A stretch of 64,000 nucleotides of DNA. It comes from JACVRW01 sp963835705. Lineage in GTDB: Bacteria > Actinomycetota > Thermoleophilia > Solirubrobacterales > Thermoleophilaceae. The DNA is taken from NCBI GenBank assembly GCA_963835705.1, contig CAWIGR010000016.1, positions 1 through 64,000 of the forward strand. Reading direction: 5' to 3'. Positions 18,904 to 26,836 of the stretch are shown one piece after another (position 1 is the stretch's first letter; each line of letters starts with the position of its first letter). The notes under the pieces were generated by a model, which made no database searches, was not told the origin of the DNA, and saw only the letters and a list, made by a program, of their open reading frames with translations. The position numbers were made by a program, and so were the translations under genes.

Positions 18904-21599
18904 TACCTGCCGATCCCCTCGTAGGTGAAGCCGGCCCGCTCGAGCTCGTCGCGGTCGAGGAAGTTGCGGCCGTCGACCACGAGCGGAACCCGCATCCGGT
19001 GCCTGACGTCGTTCTCCCAGTCGAGCTCGCCGAACTCGGGCCACTCGGTGACGAGCACCACGGCGTCGGCGCCGTCCAGCGCCTCGAGCGCCGACTCGCA
19101 GATGCGCGCCCCGCCGAGCATGCCGCCGGCACGGTCCGCCGCCACCGGGTCGTAGACGCGCACGTTCGCGCCCTCACCCTGGAGCCGGCCGGACAGCACG
19201 AGGCTGGTGGCCTCACGGATGTCGTCGGTATGGGGCTTGAAGGCGACGCCGAGAAGAGCCACCTCCTTGCCCTCGAGCGACCCCAGGTGCTTCTGGAGCT
19301 TGCCGATCGTGCGCCGCTTCTGGAGCTCGTTGACCTCGATGACGGCGGTGAGCAGCTGGAAGTGGTAGCCGGTGTTGCCGGCGAGCTGCTTGAGGGCCTG
19401 GACATCCTTCGGGAAGCAATTATTGAGTACTAAAGATCCACTGACTATGATGGAGTGGGCGCCTGGAACCTCGAGTGAGAAGACGGGCCCGCAGGACGGC
19501 TTGCGCGCGATCTCGGCGATCCGCACGCGCACACTCGCCTCGTCGCGCCGGCGATAGCCGGTGGAAGCGATTCGCTTCGTCTGCCTGGCGATGCTCGCGA
19601 GCGCGCCCGGCCGGTCGCGCTTCGGTATCAGCTCGATGGCTCGCTCCACCTGCTCGGCGCCGGAGATTCGGATCCAGTGCGTGTCCTTCGTCGACTTGGC
19701 AACCCTCCCGATCCGCCGGGACGCCACGATCCCGAGGTCGCAGAGCAGCCGCAGCACGCCGTCGGCCAAGTCGTCGCTGACCGTTCCCAGCTCGATGATG
19801 ACGCTCGGGCCCTGATCGATGAGGGACCACGACCCGTCGCCCTCGAAGAGCCCCGACAGCAACGCCCATTTGTCTCGCTCCGGGCGGTCCCAGACCAGGT
19901 CGGGAAGGCGCTGCTCGTAGCTGTTGCGGCCGAGCCCCAGCACGTCCACCCACCACGACGCGACGAGTCGCGAACTGACCACGACCCTCTTCGATGTGGG
20001 GGTGAGATACGCCCGTGGCCGAAGGCCATGGCGGGACCAGTACGCCAGAACCTCGTCGACCAGATGGTCCTTGCGCTCGGGATGGAAGCTCCACGTGAGC
20101 CTGGAGCCGTTTTCGCAACCCTCGGCGATGTACAGCCCGGCCACCCGCCAAAAGTCCTCGTCCAGATCGATCTCGTGCCTGACGAAGTTTCCGTTCCGCG
20201 CGGTGCCAAAGGTCGCATTGCGGACGGAGACGTCGCCCAGGCAGGCCTCGTCGAACCGCATCGCGCCCGTGCGCTTCACGTCACCGGTGCGAGCGGCCGC
20301 AGAGGGCACACGGGTGAAGATCTCGCGCCGCTCCTCGATCGGGCGGGACACCAGCGCCGCGACCTCCTCGCGGGCGGGTCGCACGATCAGCCGCTCGGGC
20401 GACAGCTCGGCGGCCTCGACCGCCGACAGGATCGACGCCATCGCGGCCGAGTCCGCCGGCTGGTCGCGCCTCATCGCGATCGGCAGCCAGTCGTCCTCGG
20501 TCAGGTCTTCTGCTAGCACGCGCCGTAGCGGCGCCCCGTCGGCGTCGGTGACCAGGAAGGGATGGTCGGGCGTGCAGCGCACCCGGCGGCCCATCTTGGT
20601 GCGGACCTCCAGGAGGTCGCCCTCGTGGTCACGCCGCGTCACACACATCACCGGCAGGAAGATCGGCTCCTGCTGCTCGGGCAGGAAAGAGAGCACCTCG
20701 AGGCTCCCAGGGGTGATCACCCCGTCCTCCGGCTGCTCCTCGCCGTCCTCCGCGAGCCGTCGCCAGAGCCCTTCGAACGTGAGCAGCGTCGTCCGCCCGT
20801 GCCGGCGCACGAGCACGGTCTCCTCGCCGGCCAGGCATGACCCCCCATAGCCGATGCCCGCCCGCAGGAACTGCGAGCCGATCCGGTCGTCCAGGCCCAT
20901 TCCCCGGGCCACCTCGAGCACGTCCGCGCCCAGCTCCTCGGACACGTTCGCGATCTCGTTGATGAACGAGATCTTGGTCGCCAGGAAGGCGTTCGAGGCG
21001 AGCTTGATCATCTCGGCGCTCGCCACGTCTGTGCTGACCACCGGGGCGTCGAGCGGCGCGTACAGGGCGCTGACGCGCTCGGCGAAGTCCCGCGAGCCGT
21101 CGTCCGCGCCCACCACCACGCGGTCGGGCTTCATGAAGTCGGCGACCGCGCTCCCCTCCTTCAGGAACTCCGGGTTCGCGACGTAGCCCGTACCTGGCCG
21201 GCGGCGCTGGATCGAGCGGCCGGTGCCGACCGGCACGGTGCTCTTCATGACCAGAGCGTGGTCGCTCGACTCGCCCAGCTCGGCCAGGACCGACTCGACG
21301 CGCGAGAGGTCCGCGTCGCCCGAGTAGGTCGGGGGCGTGTCCACGCAGACGAACAGCAGGCGGGCGTTCTCGAGCACCTCGCCCATGTCGGTGGTGAAGT
21401 GGAGCCGCTCGGAGTTCTTCTCCACCAGCTCCGGCAGGCCGGGCTCGTGGATCGGGACCTCCCCGCGCGACAGCGACTCGACCTTTTCGGGCACGATGTC
21501 CCGCGCCCACACCTGGTGGCCGAGCTCGGCGAGGCAGGCGGCCGTGACGAGGCCCACCCAGCCCACGCCGATCACGCCTATCGGCTCCTTCGCTGCCAT
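18903..21599 (-). CDS. ugd: UDP-glucose 6-dehydrogenase interrupted by an intein
   Basis: Oxidises UDP-glucose to UDP-glucuronate in two NAD-dependent steps. The 898-residue precursor has the NAD-binding IGVIGVGWVGLVTAACLAEL, KSTVPVGTG, ANPEFLKEGSAVADFMKPDR, and LASNAFLATKISFINE, then at the active site GIGYGGS is followed by 473 foreign residues (255-727) before CFPKDVQALKQLA. Removing them restores the GGSCFPKD motif and a normal 425-residue enzyme; the catalytic Cys728 is also the nucleophile required at the intein's +1 position, so the enzyme should be inactive until splicing. It lies 6 bases after the LCP gene in an operon with sugar-nucleotide genes. Confidence 0.96.
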   Translation of the reverse strand: MAAKEPIGVIGVGWVGLVTAACLAELGHQVWARDIVPEKVESLSRGEVPIHEPGLPELVEKNSERLHFTTDMGEVLENARLLFVCVDTPPTYSGDADLSRVESVLAELGESSDHALVMKSTVPVGTGRSIQRRRPGTGYVANPEFLKEGSAVADFMKPDRVVVGADDGSRDFAERVSALYAPLDAPVVSTDVASAEMIKLASNAFLATKISFINEIANVSEELGADVLEVARGMGLDDRIGSQFLRAGIGYGGSCLAGEETVLVRRHGRTTLLTFEGLWRRLAEDGEEQPEDGVITPGSLEVLSFLPEQQEPIFLPVMCVTRRDHEGDLLEVRTKMGRRVRCTPDHPFLVTDADGAPLRRVLAEDLTEDDWLPIAMRRDQPADSAAMASILSAVEAAELSPERLIVRPAREEVAALVSRPIEERREIFTRVPSAAARTGDVKRTGAMRFDEACLGDVSVRNATFGTARNGNFVRHEIDLDEDFWRVAGLYIAEGCENGSRLTWSFHPERKDHLVDEVLAYWSRHGLRPRAYLTPTSKRVVVSSRLVASWWVDVLGLGRNSYEQRLPDLVWDRPERDKWALLSGLFEGDGSWSLIDQGPSVIIELGTVSDDLADGVLRLLCDLGIVASRRIGRVAKSTKDTHWIRISGAEQVERAIELIPKRDRPGALASIARQTKRIASTGYRRRDEASVRVRIAEIARKPSCGPVFSLEVPGAHSIIVSGSLVLNNCFPKDVQALKQLAGNTGYHFQLLTAVIEVNELQKRRTIGKLQKHLGSLEGKEVALLGVAFKPHTDDIREATSLVLSGRLQGEGANVRVYDPVAADRAGGMLGGARICESALEALDGADAVVLVTEWPEFGELDWENDVRHRMRVPLVVDGRNFLDRDELERAGFTYEGIGR
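19419..20837 (-). mobile_element. Intein with LAGLIDADG homing endonuclease in ugd
   Basis: Residues 255-727 of the ugd product. Splicing blocks: Cys255 start (CLAGEETVLV), block B with Thr343-Pro-Asp-His346 (RCTPDHPFLV), block F VFSLEVPGAHSIIV and end SLVLNN followed by extein Cys728. The penultimate residue is Asn where His is usual. Two dodecapeptides, RVAGLYIAEG (485-494) and LLSGLFEGDG (580-589), keep their acidic catalytic residues (Glu493, Asp588), so homing could still work. The last ~30 bases of the intein (around 19419-19450) are strikingly AT-rich against the surrounding GC-rich DNA. Confidence 0.95.
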
Positions 21600-21605
21600 G
21601 GGCCG

Positions 21606-23057
21606 CTAGACGCCCCGCACGGAGCGGGCGATCGCCATCATTTGCTTGTCGGACAGCGTCAGCAGCAGCGTGTTCGAGATCCAGTAGACGGCCCTCGGCG
21701 TGCGCCACGCCACCATCCTCACGCGGTCGCCGTCCCGCACCAGCTCGTAGGTGCGCTTCCCGATCGTGCGCGTCTCGGTGACGCCGTCCAGGATCGGCGG
21801 GTTCCTCCAGGTGGTGCCCTGGAGCCCGTAGTACTCGCCCACCTCGCCGGTCTGGAGCACCATCCGGTAGCCCCCGTAGAGGCGCCCGTCGGTGCCGCGG
21901 ATCTTGTAGACGCGCGGCGGCCCGGCGTAGATCGACCCCGTGGTACGCAGCGCCGGGTAGAGGGCGGGCAGGGTCGTGCCCAGGCCCGCCTCGATGCCTT
22001 GCAGGGCCTGGTCCCGGCCGAAGCCGGTGGCGTCCTCCAGGCCGAGATCACCGACCGACGGCAGCTTCTTGCGCTTGCCCCGCTTCACCTTGCGGGTGGA
22101 CTCCCCGCGCGGCCCTGGCGTGTCCTCCACGTTCAGGAACTCGTCGACCATCTTGCTCATCTGCTCGGGCGTGGAGTCCACGTAGCTCTCCCCCAGCGTG
22201 CCGCGGAAGCGCACCTCGCGGATCGGCTGGTCGGCCGTGCCGAGCGCCAGCTTGGTCAGGCGCAGCACCTCCGAGCGCGAGCGCAGCGCGGCGTCCGTGC
22301 TCGTGTTGCGGCCGAAGATCCTGAACAGCCGGTCGCGCTTGGAGATCAGGTCGGTCACCACGATCTGCTGCTTCACCTGTCGCAGGAAGTCCTGCTGGCG
22401 CGCGGCCCGCACGATGTCCGTGTCCTCGTGGCGGAAGCGCACGTACTGGAGCGCCTTGCGGCTGCACAGGCGCTGGTATCCGGGCTGGACGTCGATGTAG
22501 GCGTACGCGGCCGAGTCGTTGAAGTAGCGCCGGTCGATGTCCACGTAGACGCAGCCGATTGCCTTGACCGCCCGCCAGAACCCCTTGAAGTGCACGTTGA
22601 CCACGTGGTTCACGCGGAGGCCGGTGACGGACTTGACGGTCTCGAGCGTGAGCTCCGGCCCGCCGAGATCGTAGGCGGCGTTGATCTTGTCCGTGCCGTG
22701 CCCTGGGATCTCGACCCTCAGGTCGCGCGGCAGCGAGAGGATCGCCGTGGCCTCCTCCTCCGCGTCGAGACGCACCAGCATGATCGTGTCCGAGCGGGCG
22801 CCGGAGGCGCCCTCCAGGTTGTCCCTGGGCCGGCGGTCGGAGCCGAGGATCATGATCGTCTGCGGCTTGCCCGGGTCGGTCTCGGCCAGGTTGCCCGCGC
22901 CCAGCTTCAGCTCCGGCCCCAGCTCGAGCGCGTCGACCACCTTGTCGACCTCGTGGAAGGCCGCCACGGCGGTGGCCCCGGCCGCCGCGAAGATGCAGAG
23001 GACCCCGCCCAGCAGCAGGCGTTTCCACAGTCCGGGTCGGGGGATGTCCTGGAACAT
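21606..23057 (-). CDS. LytR-CpsA-Psr (LCP) family cell-wall glycopolymer ligase
   Basis: A 483-residue membrane-anchored protein: cytoplasmic start, one transmembrane helix (about 13-33, LLLGGVLCIFAAAGATAVAA), then an extracellular LCP domain. Conserved pieces are MILGSDRRPRDN, RSDTIMLVRLD, LSLPRDLRVEIPG, KINAAYDLGG and YVRFRHEDTDIVRAARQQDF, with the Asp and Arg residues that bind magnesium and the polyprenyl pyrophosphate. LCP proteins transfer lipid-linked glycopolymers to peptidoglycan, so it likely attaches the polysaccharide built by the 25-60 kb genes. The C-terminal ~130 residues are an extra domain of unknown role. Its start codon shares one base with the M20 peptidase stop. Confidence 0.93.
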   Translation of the reverse strand: MFQDIPRPGLWKRLLLGGVLCIFAAAGATAVAAFHEVDKVVDALELGPELKLGAGNLAETDPGKPQTIMILGSDRRPRDNLEGASGARSDTIMLVRLDAEEEATAILSLPRDLRVEIPGHGTDKINAAYDLGGPELTLETVKSVTGLRVNHVVNVHFKGFWRAVKAIGCVYVDIDRRYFNDSAAYAYIDVQPGYQRLCSRKALQYVRFRHEDTDIVRAARQQDFLRQVKQQIVVTDLISKRDRLFRIFGRNTSTDAALRSRSEVLRLTKLALGTADQPIREVRFRGTLGESYVDSTPEQMSKMVDEFLNVEDTPGPRGESTRKVKRGKRKKLPSVGDLGLEDATGFGRDQALQGIEAGLGTTLPALYPALRTTGSIYAGPPRVYKIRGTDGRLYGGYRMVLQTGEVGEYYGLQGTTWRNPPILDGVTETRTIGKRTYELVRDGDRVRMVAWRTPRAVYWISNTLLLTLSDKQMMAIARSVRGV

Positions 23058-24169
23058 CAGGCGATCTTCAGGGGACGCTCGTCACGGCCCAGGTGGGCCG
23101 GGAGCAGCTTGACGAACTCGACCAGCGTCCTCCGATAATCCCCCAGCGACCGGACCGACACCCATTCCTCGGGACCGTGGTGGCCGTCTCCGACCGGCCC
23201 GCACTCGACCGCGGGCACGCCGGCCTCGAGGAACGAGATCGCATCCGATGCGCCGTCGCGCCCCACCCCGATGCGCTCGCCGGGCGGCGGCGCCACGCGC
23301 GAGATCGCCTCGCCGAGCGCCTGCACGAACGGGTCCTCGCGCGCCACGATCGCCGGGTGGCGGTGGAAGGTCTTGATCACCCGGGCGTCCGGCAGGGCGT
23401 CCACCGCCGCGCGGATCTCGTCCGGGTCCTGGCCGGGCAGATAGCGCACGTCCACGTCGATGGCGCACAGGTCGGGCACCTTGTTCAGGGCGTCGCCGCC
23501 CACGATCCGGCCGAGGTTGATCGAGGGCCGGTCGAACAGGTCGGACGATTCGCGCGCGAACGGCAGCACCTCGATCTGCCGGAAGACGTCCACCGCCTTC
23601 AGCACCGCGTTGTCTCCCACCCAGGGAGTGGACCCGTGCGCGGCCCTGCCGGTCACCTCGATGCGCATCGCCAGGACGCCCTTCGCCTGGATGCCGATGT
23701 GCATGTCGGTCGGCTCGCCGGTGATCGCGAAGTCGCCTATGTAGCCCTGCTGGACGAGGTAGTCGGAGCCCCGCGCCTCGATCTCCTCGGTCTCCTCGTC
23801 GGAGACGCACACGAAGTGCACCCGCACCCGCTCCTCCGCGGCGAGGTCGTGGACGACGCACATCATCGCCGCCAGCCCGCCCTTCATGTCGTAGGCGCCG
23901 CGGCCGTAGAGGCGGTCGCCCTCGATTCGAGGGGTGAACTGCTCGGGGCGCCCCGGCACCACGTCGAGGTGGCCGTGCAGCACGATGGTCGGCCCCTGCT
24001 CGGGGCCGACGGTGGCGGCCAGCACCGGCCGCCCGTTGTGGACCGTGCCCGTCACCTCCACGTCGCGAGCCTCCAGCCAGCCCTTCACGAAGCCGGCGGC
24101 GCTCTGCATCCCCTCTTGGGTGGACGTGTCGTAGGTGATCAGGCGCTCGGCGAGCGCTCGTTCATCCAT
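23057..24169 (-). CDS. M20-family metallopeptidase/deacylase
   Basis: A 370-residue two-zinc amidohydrolase of the M20 family (ArgE/DapE/CPG2 type). Metal ligands and catalytic residues appear in order: LHGHLDVVPG, GRGAYDMKGGLAAMM, SDEETEE, ITGEPTD and VGDGHHGPEEW near the C-terminus; the middle (AHGSTPWVGDNAVLKAVD) is the dimerisation domain. The substrate is not determined: succinyl-diaminopimelate, N-acyl amino acids or dipeptides are all possible. It is the first gene of the LCP-ugd-sugar nucleotide operon. TATCCT lies 9 bases before the ATG. Confidence 0.88.
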   Translation of the reverse strand: MDERALAERLITYDTSTQEGMQSAAGFVKGWLEARDVEVTGTVHNGRPVLAATVGPEQGPTIVLHGHLDVVPGRPEQFTPRIEGDRLYGRGAYDMKGGLAAMMCVVHDLAAEERVRVHFVCVSDEETEEIEARGSDYLVQQGYIGDFAITGEPTDMHIGIQAKGVLAMRIEVTGRAAHGSTPWVGDNAVLKAVDVFRQIEVLPFARESSDLFDRPSINLGRIVGGDALNKVPDLCAIDVDVRYLPGQDPDEIRAAVDALPDARVIKTFHRHPAIVAREDPFVQALGEAISRVAPPPGERIGVGRDGASDAISFLEAGVPAVECGPVGDGHHGPEEWVSVRSLGDYRRTLVEFVKLLPAHLGRDERPLKIA

Positions 24170-24178
24170 CCGCGAGCG

Positions 24179-24184
24179 AGGATA
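24179..24184 (-). promoter_or_regulatory. Putative -10 element of the M20-LCP-ugd operon (TATCCT)
   Basis: TATCCT on the minus strand ends 9 bases before the ATG at 24169, suggesting a leaderless transcript for the whole five-gene operon. Confidence 0.4.
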
Positions 24185-24213
24185 GTGCCTCCGCTTCGCC
24201 CCGGGAGCGGCTG

Positions 24214-24639
24214 CTAGCCGGGGCGCCGGTGGCGCACGGATCCGAATCGGGCGAAGTCGCGATCGAGGGTGACGATCTCACAGCTGTGCTCTGCCGCGAC
24301 TGCCGCGATCACCGCGTCGGCGATCAAGTCGCCGAGCGCGTCTCCCTCGTCACAGAGCCGGCGCAGGAGGGTGAGGTGACGGGGCCCGGGCGCGACCGAG
24401 AGGTGAAGCGGCTGCGCGCAGGTGGCGTCGATGAATTCGAACGCGTCCGGGCGGGGCGTCGGCACCTCGAAGATCCTGCGATTGGTCGCCAGGCGTAGGA
24501 ACGATCCCCAGACGAGCGTCGGGACCGTGAACCGCTCGTCGCGTACCAGCATCTCGTCGAACCAGCCGCGCACGGCCGTGTGGTCGGGGTGGTCCGCGCG
24601 GTGTGCGGCGAGCACCACGTTGACGTCCAGCAGCAGCAC
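24214..24639 (-). CDS. vapC: PIN-domain toxin, VapC type
   Basis: A 141-residue PIN-domain ribonuclease. The acidic metal-binding set is visible: Asp5 (MLLLDVNVVL), the mid-protein acidic group (GDLIADAVIAAVA, about 103-108) and Asp126/Asp128 (VTLDRDFARFG). VapC toxins cut tRNA or rRNA when their antitoxin is degraded. The GTG start lies 4 bases after the vapB stop, so toxin and antitoxin are co-translated, antitoxin first. Confidence 0.9.
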   Translation of the reverse strand: MLLLDVNVVLAAHRADHPDHTAVRGWFDEMLVRDERFTVPTLVWGSFLRLATNRRIFEVPTPRPDAFEFIDATCAQPLHLSVAPGPRHLTLLRRLCDEGDALGDLIADAVIAAVAAEHSCEIVTLDRDFARFGSVRHRRPG

Positions 24640-24643
24640 CGGG

Positions 24644-24901
24644 TCAACGCCGGTCGTCGAGCTCGAGACCCTCGTCGAGCGCCTCGTGCAGCGCGCGGTT
24701 GGACGTCAAGTCGATGCCCGGACGGGGGCCGGTGCCGCCGCGGAAGACCGGCACGGCGGGTGTCTCGCGCCGATGCACGGGCTCGCTGAGCTCGCGTTGC
24801 AGCGCGGCGTCGACGACCTCGCCGAGCGTCTGTCCGCGCTCACGAGCCCGTCGCTTGGCCGCGGCGAGCAGCTCGTCCGAAATCGAGATCGTGGTGCGCA
24901 T
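24644..24901 (-). CDS. vapB: Ribbon-helix-helix antitoxin, VapB type
   Basis: An 85-residue antitoxin. The N-terminal ribbon-helix-helix (MRTTISISDELLAAAKRRAR, then ERGQTLGEVVDAALQREL) binds DNA as a dimer; the C-terminal half (about 45-85, GGTGPRPGIDLTSNRALHEA) should wrap the VapC active site. It would repress its own promoter. TAGACT lies 7 bases before the ATG, preceded by an AT-rich repeat. Confidence 0.9.
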   Translation of the reverse strand: MRTTISISDELLAAAKRRARERGQTLGEVVDAALQRELSEPVHRRETPAVPVFRGGTGPRPGIDLTSNRALHEALDEGLELDDRR

Positions 24902-24908
24902 GATGCGC

Positions 24909-24930
24909 AGTCTAATGCATCACATACATC
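24909..24930 (-). promoter_or_regulatory. vapBC promoter with putative operator
   Basis: TAGACT (24914-24909, minus strand) ends 7 bases before the vapB ATG. Immediately upstream is ATGTAT-GTG-ATGCAT, a near-symmetric AT-rich stretch that could be the VapB operator. Confidence 0.4.
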
Positions 24931-25525
24931 ACCGGGCGGCCCTGAGCGCCTCGACCTCCGCCCGGACCCAGCAGCCGGCGATGTGGTCGTTCACCAGCCC
25001 ACAGGCCTGCATCGTCGCGTACGCGGTGGTGGGGCCCACGAAGCGGAAGCCGCGCTTCTTCAGCTCCTTGCTGAGCGCGGTCGACTCCGGCGTGGTCGCG
25101 GGCAGGTCCTCGAGCGAGCGCGGAGCCCGCCGCCGGCGCGGCGGCGCGAAGGACCACACCAGCTCCGCCAGCGGACGGTCGAGCGCGGCGGCGGCCTTCG
25201 CGTTGGCGATCGCCGCCTCGATCTTGCCGCGGTGGCGCACGATGCCCGCGTCGCCGAGCAGGCGGGTCACGTCGCGCTCGCCGAAGCGGGCCACGCGCTC
25301 GATCTCGAAGTTCGCGAACGCCTCCCGGAAGTTGCTGCGCTTGCGCAGGATCGTGAGCCAGGAGAGCCCGGACTGGAACCCCTCGAGCACCATGCGCTCG
25401 TAGATGCCACGGTCGTCCCGCACGGGCCGGCCCCACTCCTCGTCGTGGTATGCGGTGTAGTCCGGCGTGGAGGCGCCCCACGAGCAGCGGCGGCGGCCGT
25501 CGTCTCCGCGAACGAGGGCTTTCAC
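24929..25525 (-). CDS. tag: DNA-3-methyladenine glycosylase I
   Basis: Excises 3-methyladenine from alkylated DNA as the first step of base-excision repair. The 198-residue protein has the Tag signature YTAYHDEEWGRPVRDDRGIY and MVLEGFQSGLSWLTILRKRS, and zinc ligands Cys (RRRCSWG), His (YHDEEW) and the C-terminal His/Cys (VNDHIAGCW). GTG 25525 (VKALVRGDDGRRRCSW) is the fitting start; TATAGC stands 10 bases upstream on the minus strand. Further open frame upstream overlaps the divergent gene and is not conserved. Confidence 0.93.
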   Translation of the reverse strand: MKALVRGDDGRRRCSWGASTPDYTAYHDEEWGRPVRDDRGIYERMVLEGFQSGLSWLTILRKRSNFREAFANFEIERVARFGERDVTRLLGDAGIVRHRGKIEAAIANAKAAAALDRPLAELVWSFAPPRRRRAPRSLEDLPATTPESTALSKELKKRGFRFVGPTTAYATMQACGLVNDHIAGCWVRAEVEALRAAR

Positions 25526-25535
25526 GCGGGCTGAC

Positions 25536-25543
25536 GCTATACC
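25536..25543. promoter_or_regulatory. Overlapping divergent -10 elements for tag and the flippase
   Basis: GCTATACC holds TATAGC on the minus strand (25541-25536, 10 bases before the tag GTG) and TATACC on the plus strand (25538-25543, 9 bases before GTG 25553). The two leaderless promoters share four base pairs and cannot be occupied together. Confidence 0.45.
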
Positions 25544-25552
25544 CTCGCGCCC

Positions 25553-26836
25553 GTGCGCTCCCTCCTGGGATCGGCCTGCGCTGTGGCGCTCGGTGGCCAC
25601 GTCCGACACCGGCCGCGCCGCCGGACTCGCCGCCGCTGTCATCACGGCCAACGTGATCGCTCTCGCCTTCACGGTCGTGTTCGCGCGCGTGCTGGGCGCG
25701 GGCGGCTACGGCTCCCTGGCCGCGCTCATGTCGGCCTTCATCATCCTGATGGTCCCGGGGTCCGCCCTGCAGATCGCGGTCGCGCGCGAGGTGTCGCGGG
25801 CGGTGGCGGGCGGGAGCGACGACCCGGCGGCCGGCGTGCGGCGCTGGGGCGCCCGGCTGGCCGTGGCGACGGTCGTAGTGGCGCTGCTGGCCGTCCCGCT
25901 GCGCGACGTGATCGCGGCCACCGTGAACGTCGACGAGGCCTGGGCGGCGGCCGCGGTGCCGGTGAGCGCGATGCTCTGGATGCTGATCTCGGTCGAGCGC
26001 GGCGCGCTGCAGGGCTTCGAGCAGTACCGCACCGTCGGCCTCAGCATCGTGGCCGAGGCGGGGATCGCGGCTCGTCTTCGGGCTCGTCCTCGTGGCCCTG
26101 AGCCTGGACGTGACCGGGGCGTTCCTCGGCACGCCGCTCTCGATTCTGGCGGTGGGCGCGGCGCTCACTATCCCCCTGCACCGGCACCTGCCCCCCCAGG
26201 GCGCCCCGGTCGCGGTGGCCCGGCTGCGCGACCTTCTGCTCGGCGCCTGGGCGCCCGTGCTCGGGCTGACGCTCCTGTTCGTGCTGCAGGAGGTGCACAT
26301 CATCGTCATCAAGCACGAGGCGAGCGACGACGCCGCGGGCTCCTGGGCGGTCGCGGCGGTGGCGGCGAAGGCGATCATCTGGGTGGCGGTGGGCCTCGGC
26401 CTGTACCTGCTCCCCGAGTCCGCCCGCCGGGCCCACGTCGGGGTGGACGCCCGGCCGGTGCTCGTCCGGACGCTCGGGCTGATCGCCGTGCTCGGGGTGC
26501 CGATGGTGCTGCTCTACGCGGTCGCCGGCGAGCCGTTGCTGCGGATCGTGTTCGGCGACGACCTGACCGACGCCGCCTCCGCGCTGCCCTGGCTCGGCGC
26601 TGGCGATGACCCTGCTGGCCTGCAGCTACCTGTCGGTGCAGTACCTGCTGGGGCTGGGCCGGGCGGGCTTCATCGCGCTGCTCGCGGTGGCCGCCGTGGT
26701 CGGAGGTGGCGCTGGTGGCCGGCATCGGAGCCGACCTCGAGGAGGTCGCGCTGGCGCTCATGGGCCTTCAGCTCGTCTGCGCGGCCGTGATCGTGACGCT
26801 GTCATTCCGCACCCGCGCCGGCCCCGCGCAGCCTGA
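25553..26836 (+). pseudogene. Polysaccharide flippase with several +1 frameshifts
   Basis: A multi-helix MATE-like oligosaccharide/O-antigen flippase recognisable only by changing frame. Pieces: VRSLLGSACAVAL from GTG 25553; VATSDTGRAAGLAAAVITAN from 25593 to about 26071; LVFGLVLVALSLDVTGAF onward to about 26600; MTLLACSYLSVQYLLGLGRA to about 26700; then EVALVAGIGADLEEVALALM. Each junction needs removal of one base, generally a G after CG. The last frame stays open to 26975 but the natural end is probably near 26.8 kb, where the opposite-strand gene ends. Whether it is a decayed gene or a chain of sequencing errors cannot be decided here. The joined protein would export lipid-linked sugar units. 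Confidence 0.75.

Noticed and set aside
24185..24213. Short hairpin CCGCT/AGCGG between vapC and the M20 gene
   Set aside because: Five base pairs with a long loop, not distinguishable from background.
25553..26101. The GTG 25553 frame read straight on as a 182-codon gene
   Set aside because: After about 13 codons it turns into Arg/Gly-rich shadow sequence, while flippase sequence continues in the neighbouring frame.
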